A stretch of DNA of 16,914 bases from an uncultured Granulosicoccaceae bacterium (GCA_937951695.1 CALFBL010000167.1:1-16914), one strand, 5' to 3'; numbered from the stretch's first letter, positions 1-8,452 are shown. The notes: a model not told the origin generated them from the letters alone. Program-made: numbers and translations.

Positions 1-1
1 C

Positions 2-1024
2 AGCAAGGCTAGAGCTCCAATACTTATGGCAGGCGTTGAAGTTCGTCGTTATGCCGTAGAAGACAAAGTCGCGGAGTTAGCAAACCGGTTAGGGATCCCC
101 GTAGTTACTAGTTTCATGGGTCGCGGTTTATTGGCCAATCACGATGCGCCACTGTTAGGGACTTACATGGGGGTGGCAGGAGATGTCACCATCACACAAA
201 AAGTTGAAAACTCGGATGCGTTGTTACTCTTCGGTGTCATTCTCTCGGATACCAATCTTGGCGTCTCGACCGGTACACTGGCCTTGCGTCATCGCATACA
301 TGTGGAGGACGAACAGGTACAGATCGCTTATCGCAACTACAAACATGTACCTATGGCTGCACTGCTTGATGCGATGCTGGATCGACTCGACCCCAAACAC
401 CCCGTGCAAACGATGCACGTAGAAGCATACTCAAGCGGTATGCCAGCGGATGAAAAACGCATCGAACCCAACGACATTGCGTGTGCGGTAAACGATCTTA
501 TGAAAAAGCATCATCGCATGCCGATAGCCGCTGATATGGGAGATTGCCTGTTTACCGCGCTGGACATGGAGAACACAGAACTCGTTGCACCCGGTTACTA
601 CGCTACCATGGGTTTTGGCGTTCCAGCAGGCCTGGGGGTACAAGCAGCCACCGGTAAACGTCCGCTTATTCTCGTCGGCGATGGCGCTTTCCAAATGACC
701 GGATGGGAGCTCGGAAATTGTCAGCGCTATGATTGGAATCCTATTGTTTTGTTGTTTAACAACACCAGCTGGGAAATGCTTCGCACCTTTCAACCTGAGT
801 CCGCGTTCAATGATCTACAGGATTGGCATTTCGCTGATCAGGCAAAATCTTTGGGCGGCGTAGGTGAACGGGTTACAACTCGAGCAGAACTCGCCAAGGC
901 ACTCGACCGTGCTATGGACCATGTCAGTAGTTTTTACCTGATCGAGATCATGATCGAACGGGGTGTGCTATCGAGAACTTTGCAACAGTTTTCGGCTGGC
1001 GTAAAGCGATTACACGGTAAATAG
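2..1024 (+). CDS. ipdC: Indolepyruvate/phenylpyruvate decarboxylase-like ThDP enzyme, 3' part
   Basis: This is a thiamine-diphosphate-dependent 2-keto-acid decarboxylase. The family decarboxylates indolepyruvate or phenylpyruvate to the aldehyde, a step in aromatic amino acid catabolism and auxin-type synthesis in the cytoplasm. The reading frame is open to the left edge, so the gene is 5'-truncated. About 340 codons are present against roughly 545 for the family, so the N-terminal pyrimidine-binding domain with its catalytic Glu is outside the window. Counting from the Met at 26, the central domain comes first (IPVVTSFMGRGLL). The C-terminal ThDP-binding domain follows, with the metal/diphosphate motif beginning GDG at 218-220 and ending NN at 245-246. 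The stretch SWEMLRTFQPESAFNDL and the tail ending KRLHGK closely resemble what I recall of the Azospirillum brasilense enzyme. Substrate preference (indole- or phenylpyruvate) cannot be told from this part. kbl starts 145 bp downstream. Confidence 0.85.
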   Translation, partial: SKARAPILMAGVEVRRYAVEDKVAELANRLGIPVVTSFMGRGLLANHDAPLLGTYMGVAGDVTITQKVENSDALLLFGVILSDTNLGVSTGTLALRHRIHVEDEQVQIAYRNYKHVPMAALLDAMLDRLDPKHPVQTMHVEAYSSGMPADEKRIEPNDIACAVNDLMKKHHRMPIAADMGDCLFTALDMENTELVAPGYYATMGFGVPAGLGVQAATGKRPLILVGDGAFQMTGWELGNCQRYDWNPIVLLFNNTSWEMLRTFQPESAFNDLQDWHFADQAKSLGGVGERVTTRAELAKALDRAMDHVSSFYLIEIMIERGVLSRTLQQFSAGVKRLHGK

Positions 1025-1090
1025 TCAACGGCTACAGCCACTCTGAGAACCAGTACCATCCTGTTTTAAAAGGCCGTGAAACAGAAGCTG

Positions 1091-1118
1091 ATTAGAAGAT
1101 TAACCTGAGGCTTCTAAT
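1091..1118. promoter_or_regulatory. Inverted repeat upstream of kbl
   Basis: ATTAGAAG at 1091-1098 and CTTCTAAT at 1111-1118 are perfect reverse complements around a 12-nt loop. The repeat lies in the 145-bp spacer between the decarboxylase and kbl. No T-tract follows on either strand, so an intrinsic terminator is unlikely. An operator or mRNA hairpin controlling kbl-tdh is possible but unproven. Confidence 0.35.
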
Positions 1119-1169
1119 GGTCGTTAACCAAAGTGATGCGCAGCCGTCTTCGCTTGAGAAACCTATCCG

Positions 1170-2375
1170 ATGCTTACCGACTTTGACACCCACATCCGTC
1201 GAACACTAGCGGAAATATCCGATTCGGGCCTGATGAAGCTCGAACGTAAAATCACATCACCACAATCTGGCACGATTAACGTAGACAGCGGCACACCCTT
1301 GAACGGTGTCATTAACTTGTGTGCGAACAATTACCTCGGACTTGCCAATCATCCACGACTGATTGAAGCTGCGAAGTCTGCTCTGGATAGCCACGGTTAC
1401 GGAATGGCTAGCGTACGATTTATTTGTGGCACACAAGATCTACACAGGGAGCTTGAGCACAAGTTAGCTAAGTACCTTGGCAAAGACGATTCGATTCTGT
1501 TCGCCGCCTGCTTTGATGCCAACGGTGGTTTGTTTGAACCGCTGCTTGGTCTCGAAGACGCAATCGTCTCTGATGCGTTAAACCACGCCTCTATCATTGA
1601 CGGGATTCGGCTGTGCAAAGCCAAACGTTATCGCTACGCAAATTCAGACATGGAGCAACTGGAAACACAACTCAAACAGGCCCGTGCCGACAACGCACGC
1701 TTTATCATGATTGCCACCGATGGTGTATTTTCCATGGACGGCTATTTGGCAAACTTACCTGACATCACAGCCCTCGCCGAGAAATACCAAGCGTTGGTGA
1801 TGGTGGACGATTGTCACGCTACCGGTTTTATGGGTCCTAACGGACAAGGTACTCCAGCGCATTTCGGTGTCAACGATCAAGTCGATATTCTCACCGGCAC
1901 TTTGGGCAAAGCACTAGGTGGTGCCATTGGCGGCTACATCGCAGGATCCCGGGATGTCATTGATTTGTTGCGACAAAGGGCGCGACCTTATCTGTTTTCC
2001 AATTCATTGCCTCCCAGTGTTGTTGCAGCATCCATCGAAGCGATTAATCTCGCTGCAGACGGTGATGATTTGCGCGATGCGTTGTTCTCCAACTCCAGCT
2101 ATTGGCGGACCGGTCTGACCGAGCTTGGGTTCACACTCACCGACGGTGAGCACCCGATTATCCCGGTCATGCTAGGGGACGCCAACATTGCTCAGGTCAT
2201 GGCCGCTCGGTTATTTGAACACCGCATGTATGTTTCAGGCTTTTTCTATCCAGTCGTGCCTGAAGGCAAGGCTCGCATTCGAACTCAAATGAGTGCTGCC
2301 CTGACCAAAGGTGATCTCGACCGCGCACTGACCGCCTTCGAAACGGTGGGCCGTGAACTGGGGGTAGTTACATGA
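1170..2375 (+). CDS. kbl: Glycine C-acetyltransferase (2-amino-3-ketobutyrate CoA ligase)
   Basis: This PLP enzyme of the alpha-oxoamine synthase family cleaves 2-amino-3-ketobutyrate with CoA to glycine and acetyl-CoA, the second step of threonine degradation. The 401 residues compare with about 398 in E. coli. Visible conserved blocks are INLCANNYLGLANHP near 48-62, GMASVRFICGTQD near 78-90, CFDANGGLFE near 114-123 and SDALNHASIIDG near 134-145, where His139 stacks on PLP. MVDDCHATGF at 211-220 supplies the Asp and His that contact the cofactor, and TGTLGKALGG at 242-251 carries the Schiff-base Lys247. The family often has Ser where Cys215 stands here. The ATG at 1170 matches the family start, although only a weak GAG lies upstream. 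The stop overlaps the tdh start by 4 bp (ATGA), so the two are translationally coupled as in other Kbl-Tdh operons. Confidence 0.96.
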   Translation: MLTDFDTHIRRTLAEISDSGLMKLERKITSPQSGTINVDSGTPLNGVINLCANNYLGLANHPRLIEAAKSALDSHGYGMASVRFICGTQDLHRELEHKLAKYLGKDDSILFAACFDANGGLFEPLLGLEDAIVSDALNHASIIDGIRLCKAKRYRYANSDMEQLETQLKQARADNARFIMIATDGVFSMDGYLANLPDITALAEKYQALVMVDDCHATGFMGPNGQGTPAHFGVNDQVDILTGTLGKALGGAIGGYIAGSRDVIDLLRQRARPYLFSNSLPPSVVAASIEAINLAADGDDLRDALFSNSSYWRTGLTELGFTLTDGEHPIIPVMLGDANIAQVMAARLFEHRMYVSGFFYPVVPEGKARIRTQMSAALTKGDLDRALTAFETVGRELGVVT

Positions 2376-3430
2376 GCCCTTTCGTAACATCCACTACCAT
2401 GTCAGCACTGGTAAAAACCCGACCCGATATTGGTTTGTCGATGGAACAGTGCTCTATCCCCCAGATCGGACCTGAAGAAGTGTTGATAAAAATCAACAAG
2501 ACGGGCATTTGCGGTACCGATATTCATATTTGGAATTGGGACGAATGGGCCGCTAGAACCGTTCCCGTACCATTAATTATCGGGCACGAGTTCGCCGGTG
2601 AAATCGTTGAACTGGGTAACCAAGTCGAAGCGCTTGCCCTGGGCCAGCGAGTCAGCGGTGAAGGGCATTTGGTGGGTAAACATTCACGGCAATCACGCGC
2701 CGGCAAATTTCATCTAGATCCTGAAACACGAGGCATCGGAGTGAACGAGCCCGGCGCCTTTGCGCAATATTTAAAACTACCCGCTTTTAACGTCGTACCG
2801 TTACCTGATTCGATCTCCGATGACATCGGTGCGATCCTCGACCCACTGGGAAACGCCGTACATACCGCGTTAAGTTTTGATTTGATCAGTGAAGATGTTC
2901 TGATTACAGGGGCTGGCCCAATCGGCATTATGGCAGCTGTTGTCGCCCGTCACGCAGGCGCTCGTAACGTGGTGATCACAGATGTCAATCAGGACCGACT
3001 AGATCTCGCAGCACTGGCCGCCGACATCGTCCCTGTCAATGTGGTTACTGAAGATCTTGCTGCCATTCCTGCCCGTCTTGGAATGAACCAGGGGTTTGAT
3101 GTAGGTATGGAGATGTCGGGAAACCAGATAGCGCTGGATCAGATGGTGGAAGCTATGGTGATGGGTGGGCGCATCGCTATGCTAGGGATACCCCCTGGCA
3201 AGAGTCCTGTTGACTGGTCTCGCATTGTGTTCAAAGCCCTAACACTGAAAGGCGTTTACGGGCGTGAGATCTTCGAGACCTGGTACAAGATGATTTCGAT
3301 GTTGCAAAACGGGTTGGATGTTTCAAAGGTTATTACTCATCGCATGCCAGCGACGGACTTCGACATCGGCTTCGAAACAATGCTCGGCGGTTCGAGCGGT
3401 AAGATCGTGTTGGACTGGACCGACCTATAA
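2372..3430 (+). CDS. tdh: L-threonine 3-dehydrogenase lacking the structural-zinc cysteines
   Basis: This medium-chain zinc dehydrogenase oxidises L-threonine to 2-amino-3-ketobutyrate with NAD+ and feeds Kbl. Catalytic-zinc residues are present: Cys47 in TGICGTD, and His72-Glu73 in GHEF. The Rossmann glycine motif GAGPIGIMAA is at 180-189, and the C-terminal half (YGREIFETWYKM, THRMPATDF) matches E. coli Tdh throughout. The structural zinc lobe is odd. The positions of E. coli Cys93, Cys96, Cys99 and Cys107 are here Gly102, Ser105, Ser108 and Asp116, while the flanking frame (GEGH, then GIGVN) is intact. The start at 2372 has a G-rich ribosome site (GGGGG, 2359-2363) and overlaps kbl by 4 bp. 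An ATG at 2399 lines up better with the E. coli N-terminus (MSALVK against MKALSK) but has no visible Shine-Dalgarno. The assignment as Tdh rests on global similarity and on kbl next door. Confidence 0.93.
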   Translation: MSPFVTSTTMSALVKTRPDIGLSMEQCSIPQIGPEEVLIKINKTGICGTDIHIWNWDEWAARTVPVPLIIGHEFAGEIVELGNQVEALALGQRVSGEGHLVGKHSRQSRAGKFHLDPETRGIGVNEPGAFAQYLKLPAFNVVPLPDSISDDIGAILDPLGNAVHTALSFDLISEDVLITGAGPIGIMAAVVARHAGARNVVITDVNQDRLDLAALAADIVPVNVVTEDLAAIPARLGMNQGFDVGMEMSGNQIALDQMVEAMVMGGRIAMLGIPPGKSPVDWSRIVFKALTLKGVYGREIFETWYKMISMLQNGLDVSKVITHRMPATDFDIGFETMLGGSSGKIVLDWTDL

Positions 3431-3464
3431 AAAACGGCGCATTGCGCGCCGTTCCTTAGTTTGT
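3429..3464. terminator. Bidirectional rho-independent terminator between tdh and the convergent lipoprotein gene
   Basis: AACGGCGC (3433-3440) and GCGCCGTT (3446-3453) form a perfect 8-bp GC-rich stem with the 5-nt loop ATTGC. On the minus strand the stem runs into six T (A at 3429-3434 on plus), a canonical terminator for the lipoprotein gene. On the plus strand the following sequence is only moderately T-rich, so it is weaker for kbl-tdh. Confidence 0.85.
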
Positions 3465-3470
3465 TTTGAA

Positions 3471-3501
3471 AGGCACCTAAGTCTTCACAACTCAGGCGCC
3501 T
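3471..3501. repeat. Imperfect hairpin next to the terminator
   Basis: The arms at 3471-3482 (AGGCACCTAAGT) and 3490-3501 (ACTCAGGCGCCT) pair over 12 positions with two mismatches around a 7-nt loop. There is no T-tract. It sits between the terminator and the 3' end of the minus-strand lipoprotein gene and may protect that mRNA end or act as an accessory terminator. Confidence 0.4.
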
Positions 3502-3561
3502 CATTTCAGCGAACCATCCAATCGCTTGTCACAATTTGACGCGGCTTACCTAACGGCCGTA

Positions 3562-4734
3562 TCACTCGTTAATCGTGATCGTCATTTCCAGCAATTCGGT
3601 GCCAGACGCGAAGTCAAAGACCGCCTCAGTTTGGTCTGCCGGAATCTCGGACCCTGACTGACCCGGGTGCAGAGTGATAACACCGCCCTCATCATCTGTG
3701 ATGTTGCTTTCAGTGCCGCACGGTGGAACCCAGTAATCTAGGGTCAATACATTGGTTTCAGAACCGGCATCGTAGATAGTCAGCGTCGTCGTGCCTTCTT
3801 CAATAGGAATGGAATCCACGCCAGAGAACCCGTCATTGGTACACACAACCATAGATACGACCGACAGCACCTGATCCGGTAGAATCGAATCTAACGTAAG
3901 GGTTGAAGTTCCACCGGGAAGAAGCGGACCAGGGTTCGCAGGATCAGAAAACGCAATGCCAGCCGCTCCTACAGTGCCGGCGGTGATTTGCCCTTGCGCC
4001 ACCTCGTTTAGAGGTCCAAACACTCCGTTTTCTGCAATTTGAATCACTTCACCGGTCGCGGGTGCTCCAACCTCAAAAAAGCGAATCGGCGAAGCACTGT
4101 CCTGACCATTATGCAGAATGACGTTTGGTGGCGTCATTGGCTGAAACTCGGACAAGTTGCGGAAAGTGAACGTTACGCTTCCAGCTTCTGGTGCTGCATC
4201 TACCGCTTCCACTAACTGAACTCGAACTTCACCAGGCATATTAGCTGCGGTGTGAATATTGATGTACAGCAAGCCATCGTTAAATGCTTCGATTTGAGCT
4301 GCGTCCAACGCTGAGCCTTCAGGCACAGTAAAAGTCAAATTATCTTCGCTGGCTTCCAGATCAATCAAGACCGGCCCGGCCACACCGACGTCTCCTTGAT
4401 GAATATGAGCCACTGTTACTGGGCCTGTCAATCCGGAGACCGTGACGCTTCCGCTGATCGCGCCAGTTTCTGTATCAACAACAACGCTACCGGTACCACC
4501 CGCGCCATCCACATTAGCGGGAGGAACAGTAATCGTACTGTCCAGAGTGAGATCCAGACTTACCATGTTGTCGGTAGCTTCATCAGGGGTTTCGTCTCCC
4601 GTATCAACCATGGTATCGGGAGTAGCGTCATTCCCGCCGTTGTCGTCATCGTCCGAGCTACAAGCTGCGAGCCCGAGTGATACAGCAATAAGGACGGCAA
4701 CTGCGCTTTTTCTGGGTGTGCGGTGTTTCAGCAT
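3562..4734 (-). CDS. Outer-membrane-type lipoprotein with CHRD and spondin domains
   Basis: The predicted 390-residue precursor begins MLKHRTPRKS, has a hydrophobic core and a lipobox ending LAAC with lipidated Cys25. Ser at +2 argues for export to the outer membrane rather than retention in the inner one. An Asp/Thr-rich linker (about 28-58) follows the Cys. Residues of about 60-175 look like a CHRD domain (GSVTVSGLTGPVTVAHIHQG, then YINIHTAANMPGEVRVQL). Residues from about 186 resemble the bacterial spondin domain (VTFTFRNLSEFQPMTPP, RFFEVGAPATGEV, VVCTNDGFSGVDS, and HPGQSG near the end). Function is unknown; such domains suggest extracellular binding. The frame extends to an earlier start at 4794, but the signal peptide and a TATAAT at 4754-4759 between the two starts favour 4734. 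It is monocistronic and convergent with tdh. Confidence 0.88.
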   Translation of the reverse strand: MLKHRTPRKSAVAVLIAVSLGLAACSSDDDDNGGNDATPDTMVDTGDETPDEATDNMVSLDLTLDSTITVPPANVDGAGGTGSVVVDTETGAISGSVTVSGLTGPVTVAHIHQGDVGVAGPVLIDLEASEDNLTFTVPEGSALDAAQIEAFNDGLLYINIHTAANMPGEVRVQLVEAVDAAPEAGSVTFTFRNLSEFQPMTPPNVILHNGQDSASPIRFFEVGAPATGEVIQIAENGVFGPLNEVAQGQITAGTVGAAGIAFSDPANPGPLLPGGTSTLTLDSILPDQVLSVVSMVVCTNDGFSGVDSIPIEEGTTTLTIYDAGSETNVLTLDYWVPPCGTESNITDDEGGVITLHPGQSGSEIPADQTEAVFDFASGTELLEMTITINE

Positions 4735-4753
4735 GATGGGTAGATCCCTGTCT

Positions 4754-4759
4754 ATTATA
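4754..4759 (-). promoter_or_regulatory. Predicted -10 box of the CHRD/spondin lipoprotein gene
   Basis: The minus strand reads TATAAT, a perfect -10 hexamer, 19 bp before the ATG at 4734. No good -35 hexamer lies at the expected spacing, so the promoter may need an activator. It predicts a leader of only about a dozen bases and supports the 4734 start. Confidence 0.5.
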
Positions 4760-4808
4760 ATGGGGTCGACGTAAGTTTGCCGACTCGTAACCACGTATGC
4801 ACTACTGG

Positions 4809-4822
4809 TTGTCTACAGACAA
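4809..4822. promoter_or_regulatory. Short palindrome upstream of the lipoprotein promoter
   Basis: TTGTCT and AGACAA are perfect inverted arms separated by AC. The palindrome lies about 50 bp upstream of the predicted -10, a plausible operator or activator position, but no regulator can be named. Confidence 0.3.
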
Positions 4823-4828
4823 AATATT

Positions 4829-4848
4829 ACCAAAAAAGTTCAGCGGAT
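4829..4848. repeat. 20-bp direct repeat, copy 1
   Basis: ACCAAAAAAGTTCAGCGGAT occurs here and again, identical and in the same orientation, at 4871-4890. The copies start 42 bp apart and their intervening and flanking sequences differ. Both lie between the ubiD stop and the lipoprotein promoter. Confidence 0.8.
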
Positions 4849-4870
4849 CTGGTTATGAAGTCGAAATGCC

Positions 4871-4890
4871 ACCAAAAAAGTTCAGCGGAT
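4871..4890. repeat. 20-bp direct repeat, copy 2
   Basis: This is the second identical copy of the 20-mer at 4829-4848. It lies 18 bp beyond the ubiD stop codon in the minus-strand direction and upstream of the lipoprotein gene. No further copy was noticed in the window by eye. Confidence 0.8.
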
Positions 4891-4908
4891 GCTTAGTCGA
4901 AGACCCAT

Positions 4909-6366
4909 TTACAAACCCAATGATGGCCACAACTTGTCAACACGGGCCTTCACCTCATCGTCCATGACGATCGGCTCACCCCACTCTCGATCGGTCTCTC
5001 CGGGCATTTTGTTGGTTGCGTCTATACCCATTTTGGACCCTAAACCCGACACCGGCGACGCGAAATCCAGATAGTCAATCGGTGTGTTATCAATAAGGGT
5101 AGTGTCCCGGCTCGGATCAACCCGAGTGGTAATCGCCCAGATCACATCGTCCCAATTGCGCGTATTGACGTCATCATCTACCACGATGACGAACTTGGTA
5201 TACATGAACTGACGCAGAAAAGACCAGACCCCCATCATGACGCGCTTGGCGTGCCCGGGGTACTGCTTCTTCATGCTCACCACAGCCATCCGATAAGAAC
5301 ACCCTTCAGGCGGCAAATAGAAATCGGTAATCTCCGGAAACTGCTTTTGTAGAATGGGCACGAACACCTCGTTCAAAGCGACACCCAGAATGGCAGGTTC
5401 ATCCGGCGGACGACCGGTGTAGGTCGAATGGTAAATCGGGGCGTCGCGATGCGTCACCTTCTCAATGGTGAACACAGGAAACGTATCCACCTCGTTGTAA
5501 TAACCGGTGTGGTCTCCGAACGGACCTTCCCGGGCCTCATCATCCGGATTCAGCCACCCTTCCAGTACGTATTCAGCCGACGCTGGTACTTGTAAGTCCG
5601 ACAACGTCGCCTGAGTCACCTTGGTTCGTTCACCCCTGAGTAGGCCAGCAAACGCGTGCTCACTCAACGTGTCAGGCACCGGTGTTACAGCCGCTAAGAT
5701 GGTGGCAGGATCGGCGCCCAACACCACGGCAATTGGAAACGGCTCACCGGGTCTTTCCTGCCGCCACTCTTTGAAATCCAACGCACCACCACGATGACTC
5801 AGCCAGCGCATGATGACCCGATTGGGTCCAATGACCTGTTGACGGTAGATGCCTATATTTTGCCGCTTTTTCGTGGGCCCTTTGGTGATCACCAAACCCC
5901 AGGTAATCAGCGGGCCAGCATCACCTGGCCAGCAGGTCTGAATGGGTAGACGCGACAAATCGACGTGATCCCAAGTGTTCTTCTGGCAAGCAGCATTACG
6001 AACCGTCTTGGGCGCCATATCCAGCACCTTTTTAAAAATGGGTAATGTTTGCCAGGCATCTTTGATGCCCTTTGGCGGATCAGGCTCTTTTAGAAACGCC
6101 AGCAACTTTCCCACTTCACGCAAAGCGTCGATATCCGATTCACCCATCCCGTAAGCAACTCGCTGCGGTGTCCCAAACAAATTCCCGAGCAGGGGTACGT
6201 CCGAACCTTTGGGGTTTTCGAACAACAAAGCCGGACCTTTCGCTCTAAGCGTTCGATCACATATTTCGGTTATTTCAAGGTTAGGATCGACCTCAGCTTT
6301 GATGCGTTTTAGCTCTCCCAAGGACTCCAGTTGATCGATAAAGTCGCGCAGGTCTGCGTACTTCAC
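4909..6366 (-). CDS. ubiD: 4-hydroxy-3-polyprenylbenzoate decarboxylase
   Basis: UbiD decarboxylates 4-hydroxy-3-polyprenylbenzoate in ubiquinone synthesis, using prenylated FMN made by UbiX (not in this window). The 485 residues compare with about 497 in E. coli. The N-terminus MKYADLRDFIDQLESLGELK and the block GPALLFENPKGSDVPLLGN match the family. Asn170 (NIGIYRQQ), Glu236 and Asp285 (GPFGDHTGYYN) fall at a constant offset of 5 from the E. coli metal and active-site residues Asn175, Glu241 and Asp290. The start is GTG at 6366, overlapping the prlC stop (GTGA), and it gives exactly the conserved MKY.DLRDF beginning. That implies translational coupling to prlC. There is no obvious terminator after the gene. 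Confidence 0.96.
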   Translation of the reverse strand: MKYADLRDFIDQLESLGELKRIKAEVDPNLEITEICDRTLRAKGPALLFENPKGSDVPLLGNLFGTPQRVAYGMGESDIDALREVGKLLAFLKEPDPPKGIKDAWQTLPIFKKVLDMAPKTVRNAACQKNTWDHVDLSRLPIQTCWPGDAGPLITWGLVITKGPTKKRQNIGIYRQQVIGPNRVIMRWLSHRGGALDFKEWRQERPGEPFPIAVVLGADPATILAAVTPVPDTLSEHAFAGLLRGERTKVTQATLSDLQVPASAEYVLEGWLNPDDEAREGPFGDHTGYYNEVDTFPVFTIEKVTHRDAPIYHSTYTGRPPDEPAILGVALNEVFVPILQKQFPEITDFYLPPEGCSYRMAVVSMKKQYPGHAKRVMMGVWSFLRQFMYTKFVIVVDDDVNTRNWDDVIWAITTRVDPSRDTTLIDNTPIDYLDFASPVSGLGSKMGIDATNKMPGETDREWGEPIVMDDEVKARVDKLWPSLGL

Positions 6367-8393
6367 GCAGCAAGTCCTGATTGTTTTAAAAGTGCGTCAA
6401 CGTTCGGCTCACGCCCACGAAACGCAACAAACGATTCCAGTGCAGGGCGTGATCCTCCCACTGATAAAACCTCGTTCAAAAAATCCGTACCCGCAGTTTC
6501 GCTAAACACGCCCTCTTCTTCAAACCGGGAATACGCATCGGCCGACAACACTTCCGCCCATTTGTAACTAAAATAACCTGCCGCGTAACCCCCCGCGAAA
6601 ATATGGCTGAATGAGTGCTGGAAACGCTGCACATCCAGAGCAGGCATTACCGCTACTTCAGAGCGAACCGCTTCGAGAATATCATGAATCTCTGCAGCAC
6701 TCGCTGGCGCTGGATCTGCGTGTACACGCATATCAAACATGGAAAATTCGAGCTGTCGAACCAGTTGGATGGCAGATTGAAAGTTTTTGGCATCACGTAA
6801 TTTTTTCAACAAATCTGCAGGCAGCGGTTCACCGGTTTTGTAGTGTCCGCTGATCAACGCCAGCGACTCACTTTCCCAACACCAGTTTTCCAGAAACTGA
6901 CTGGGCAGTTCCACAGCATCCCACTCGACACCGTTTATTCCAGACACGCCCGCAGTTTCGATCTGAGTCAACATGTGATGTAGACCGTGCCCAAATTCGT
7001 GAAACAACGTAGTGACTTCCATGTGTGTTAACAAAGCAGGATCGTTGCCTACCGGTGGCGTCAGATTGCACGTTAAATAAGCGATGGGTAATTGCACCTC
7101 ATCTCCCAATCGTTGCCGAGTTGCACACACGTCCATCCACGCACCACCGCGCTTATGCTCCCGTGCGAAATTGTCGAGATAAAACTGTCCACGAACCATA
7201 TCGTTGCCATCACGGATTTCGTAACAGGCCACATCCTCGTGATACACCGACACACCTTCAACACGGGCAATACGCAAACCAAACAAGCGCCCTACTACGT
7301 CAAACATTCCTGGAATCACTTTGTCTGCTGGAAAATACGGCTTTAAATCTTCGTCGGATAAATCAAACAACTCTTTCTTTAATTTATCGCTCGCGTAGCC
7401 CACATCCCAAGCTTCCAATTTTTCGATGCCAAGTTTTTTTGCAGCGAATTGCTGTAATTGTTCAAGCTCTTGTCTTGCCTGAGGCACGGCCTTGGTGCCT
7501 AGATCTATCAGGAACGACATCACCTCTGCCGGTGATTGAACCATCTTGGTCACGACCGATAAATCGGCATAGGAGTCATAACCAAGTAACTTCGCTTTCT
7601 CGTTTCGGTATTTAAGAATATCAACCATGTGTCCACTGTTATCGAACTTCCCTGCGTGAGGACCCTTCTCAGAGGCTCGGGTTGAGAACGCGATGGTGAT
7701 TTCTTTTCTGAGCTCACGATCCTTGGCAAAGGTTCGCACCGCATGCACCACCGGGAATTCAAGGTTAAGCAAATAACCGGATTGATCTTTTTTACTGGCA
7801 CGCTCTTTCGCCGCAGCTATCGCACTGGCCGGCAGCCCATCAAGACGGGTCGCATCGGGCAACAACAACTCCCAAGCGTTCGTTGCATCCAGTACGTTGT
7901 CACTGAATTCTGTTTTAATCCGCGACAACTCTTGAGTCAATTCCGCAAAGCGTGTTTTTTTCTCGTCGGGTAATGACACCCCGCCCAGCTCAAAGTCGCG
8001 TAACTCATTATTGATTACAGTTTTTTGCGCCACAGTCAGACTTTCAAATTCTTCTGAATCACGCAAAGTTTTTATGACCGAATAGAGTTCACTATTTTGG
8101 CCCAGTTCTGTGTAGTAGGAACTGAGTTTTGGCAAACAGACTTTGTAAACGTCTCGCAACTCAGGGCTGTTCTTAACCGAATTCAAATGGCTCACTGGCG
8201 ACCAATACAAACTCAAACGGTTATGCACTTCATCCAATGGCGTCATAACAGACTGCCAAGTCGGTTTAACAATCGTCGATAGAGTTTTGGTTACTTCCCG
8301 GCACTGACTCAATAAGTCGTCTAACGCCGATTCAACCGTTGAGGGATCGAATGCCTCAAAGGCAGGTCGATTTATTTTTATAGAATCTTTCAT
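6363..8393 (-). CDS. prlC: Oligopeptidase A (M3 family zinc metallopeptidase)
   Basis: This is a cytoplasmic thimet-type oligopeptidase that degrades short peptides, including cleaved signal peptides. The length of 676 residues compares with about 680 for E. coli PrlC/OpdA. The zinc motif HEFGH is at 465-469 in TTLFHEFGHGLHHML. The third ligand is probably Glu495 in the following VEWDAVELPSQF block. Other family landmarks are FYLDNFAREHKRGGAWM near 404-420 and, near the C-terminus, FSHIFAGGYAAGYFSYKWAEVLSADAYSRFE. There is no signal peptide. The ATG at 8393 fits the family N-terminus, though its ribosome site is weak. It lies 167 bp downstream of gyrB and its TGA overlaps the GTG of ubiD. Confidence 0.96.
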   Translation of the reverse strand: MKDSIKINRPAFEAFDPSTVESALDDLLSQCREVTKTLSTIVKPTWQSVMTPLDEVHNRLSLYWSPVSHLNSVKNSPELRDVYKVCLPKLSSYYTELGQNSELYSVIKTLRDSEEFESLTVAQKTVINNELRDFELGGVSLPDEKKTRFAELTQELSRIKTEFSDNVLDATNAWELLLPDATRLDGLPASAIAAAKERASKKDQSGYLLNLEFPVVHAVRTFAKDRELRKEITIAFSTRASEKGPHAGKFDNSGHMVDILKYRNEKAKLLGYDSYADLSVVTKMVQSPAEVMSFLIDLGTKAVPQARQELEQLQQFAAKKLGIEKLEAWDVGYASDKLKKELFDLSDEDLKPYFPADKVIPGMFDVVGRLFGLRIARVEGVSVYHEDVACYEIRDGNDMVRGQFYLDNFAREHKRGGAWMDVCATRQRLGDEVQLPIAYLTCNLTPPVGNDPALLTHMEVTTLFHEFGHGLHHMLTQIETAGVSGINGVEWDAVELPSQFLENWCWESESLALISGHYKTGEPLPADLLKKLRDAKNFQSAIQLVRQLEFSMFDMRVHADPAPASAAEIHDILEAVRSEVAVMPALDVQRFQHSFSHIFAGGYAAGYFSYKWAEVLSADAYSRFEEEGVFSETAGTDFLNEVLSVGGSRPALESFVAFRGREPNVDALLKQSGLAA

Positions 8394-8452
8394 ACAAGCC
8401 CGTAGCCAACTGGCAAACCTATGTGTTTATTTTGTTTAATCATACCTTTAGC

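Noticed and set aside
4735..4794. Longer N-terminus for the CHRD/spondin lipoprotein from 4794
   Set aside because: It would bury the signal peptide behind 20 residues and place the start upstream of the predicted -10 box.
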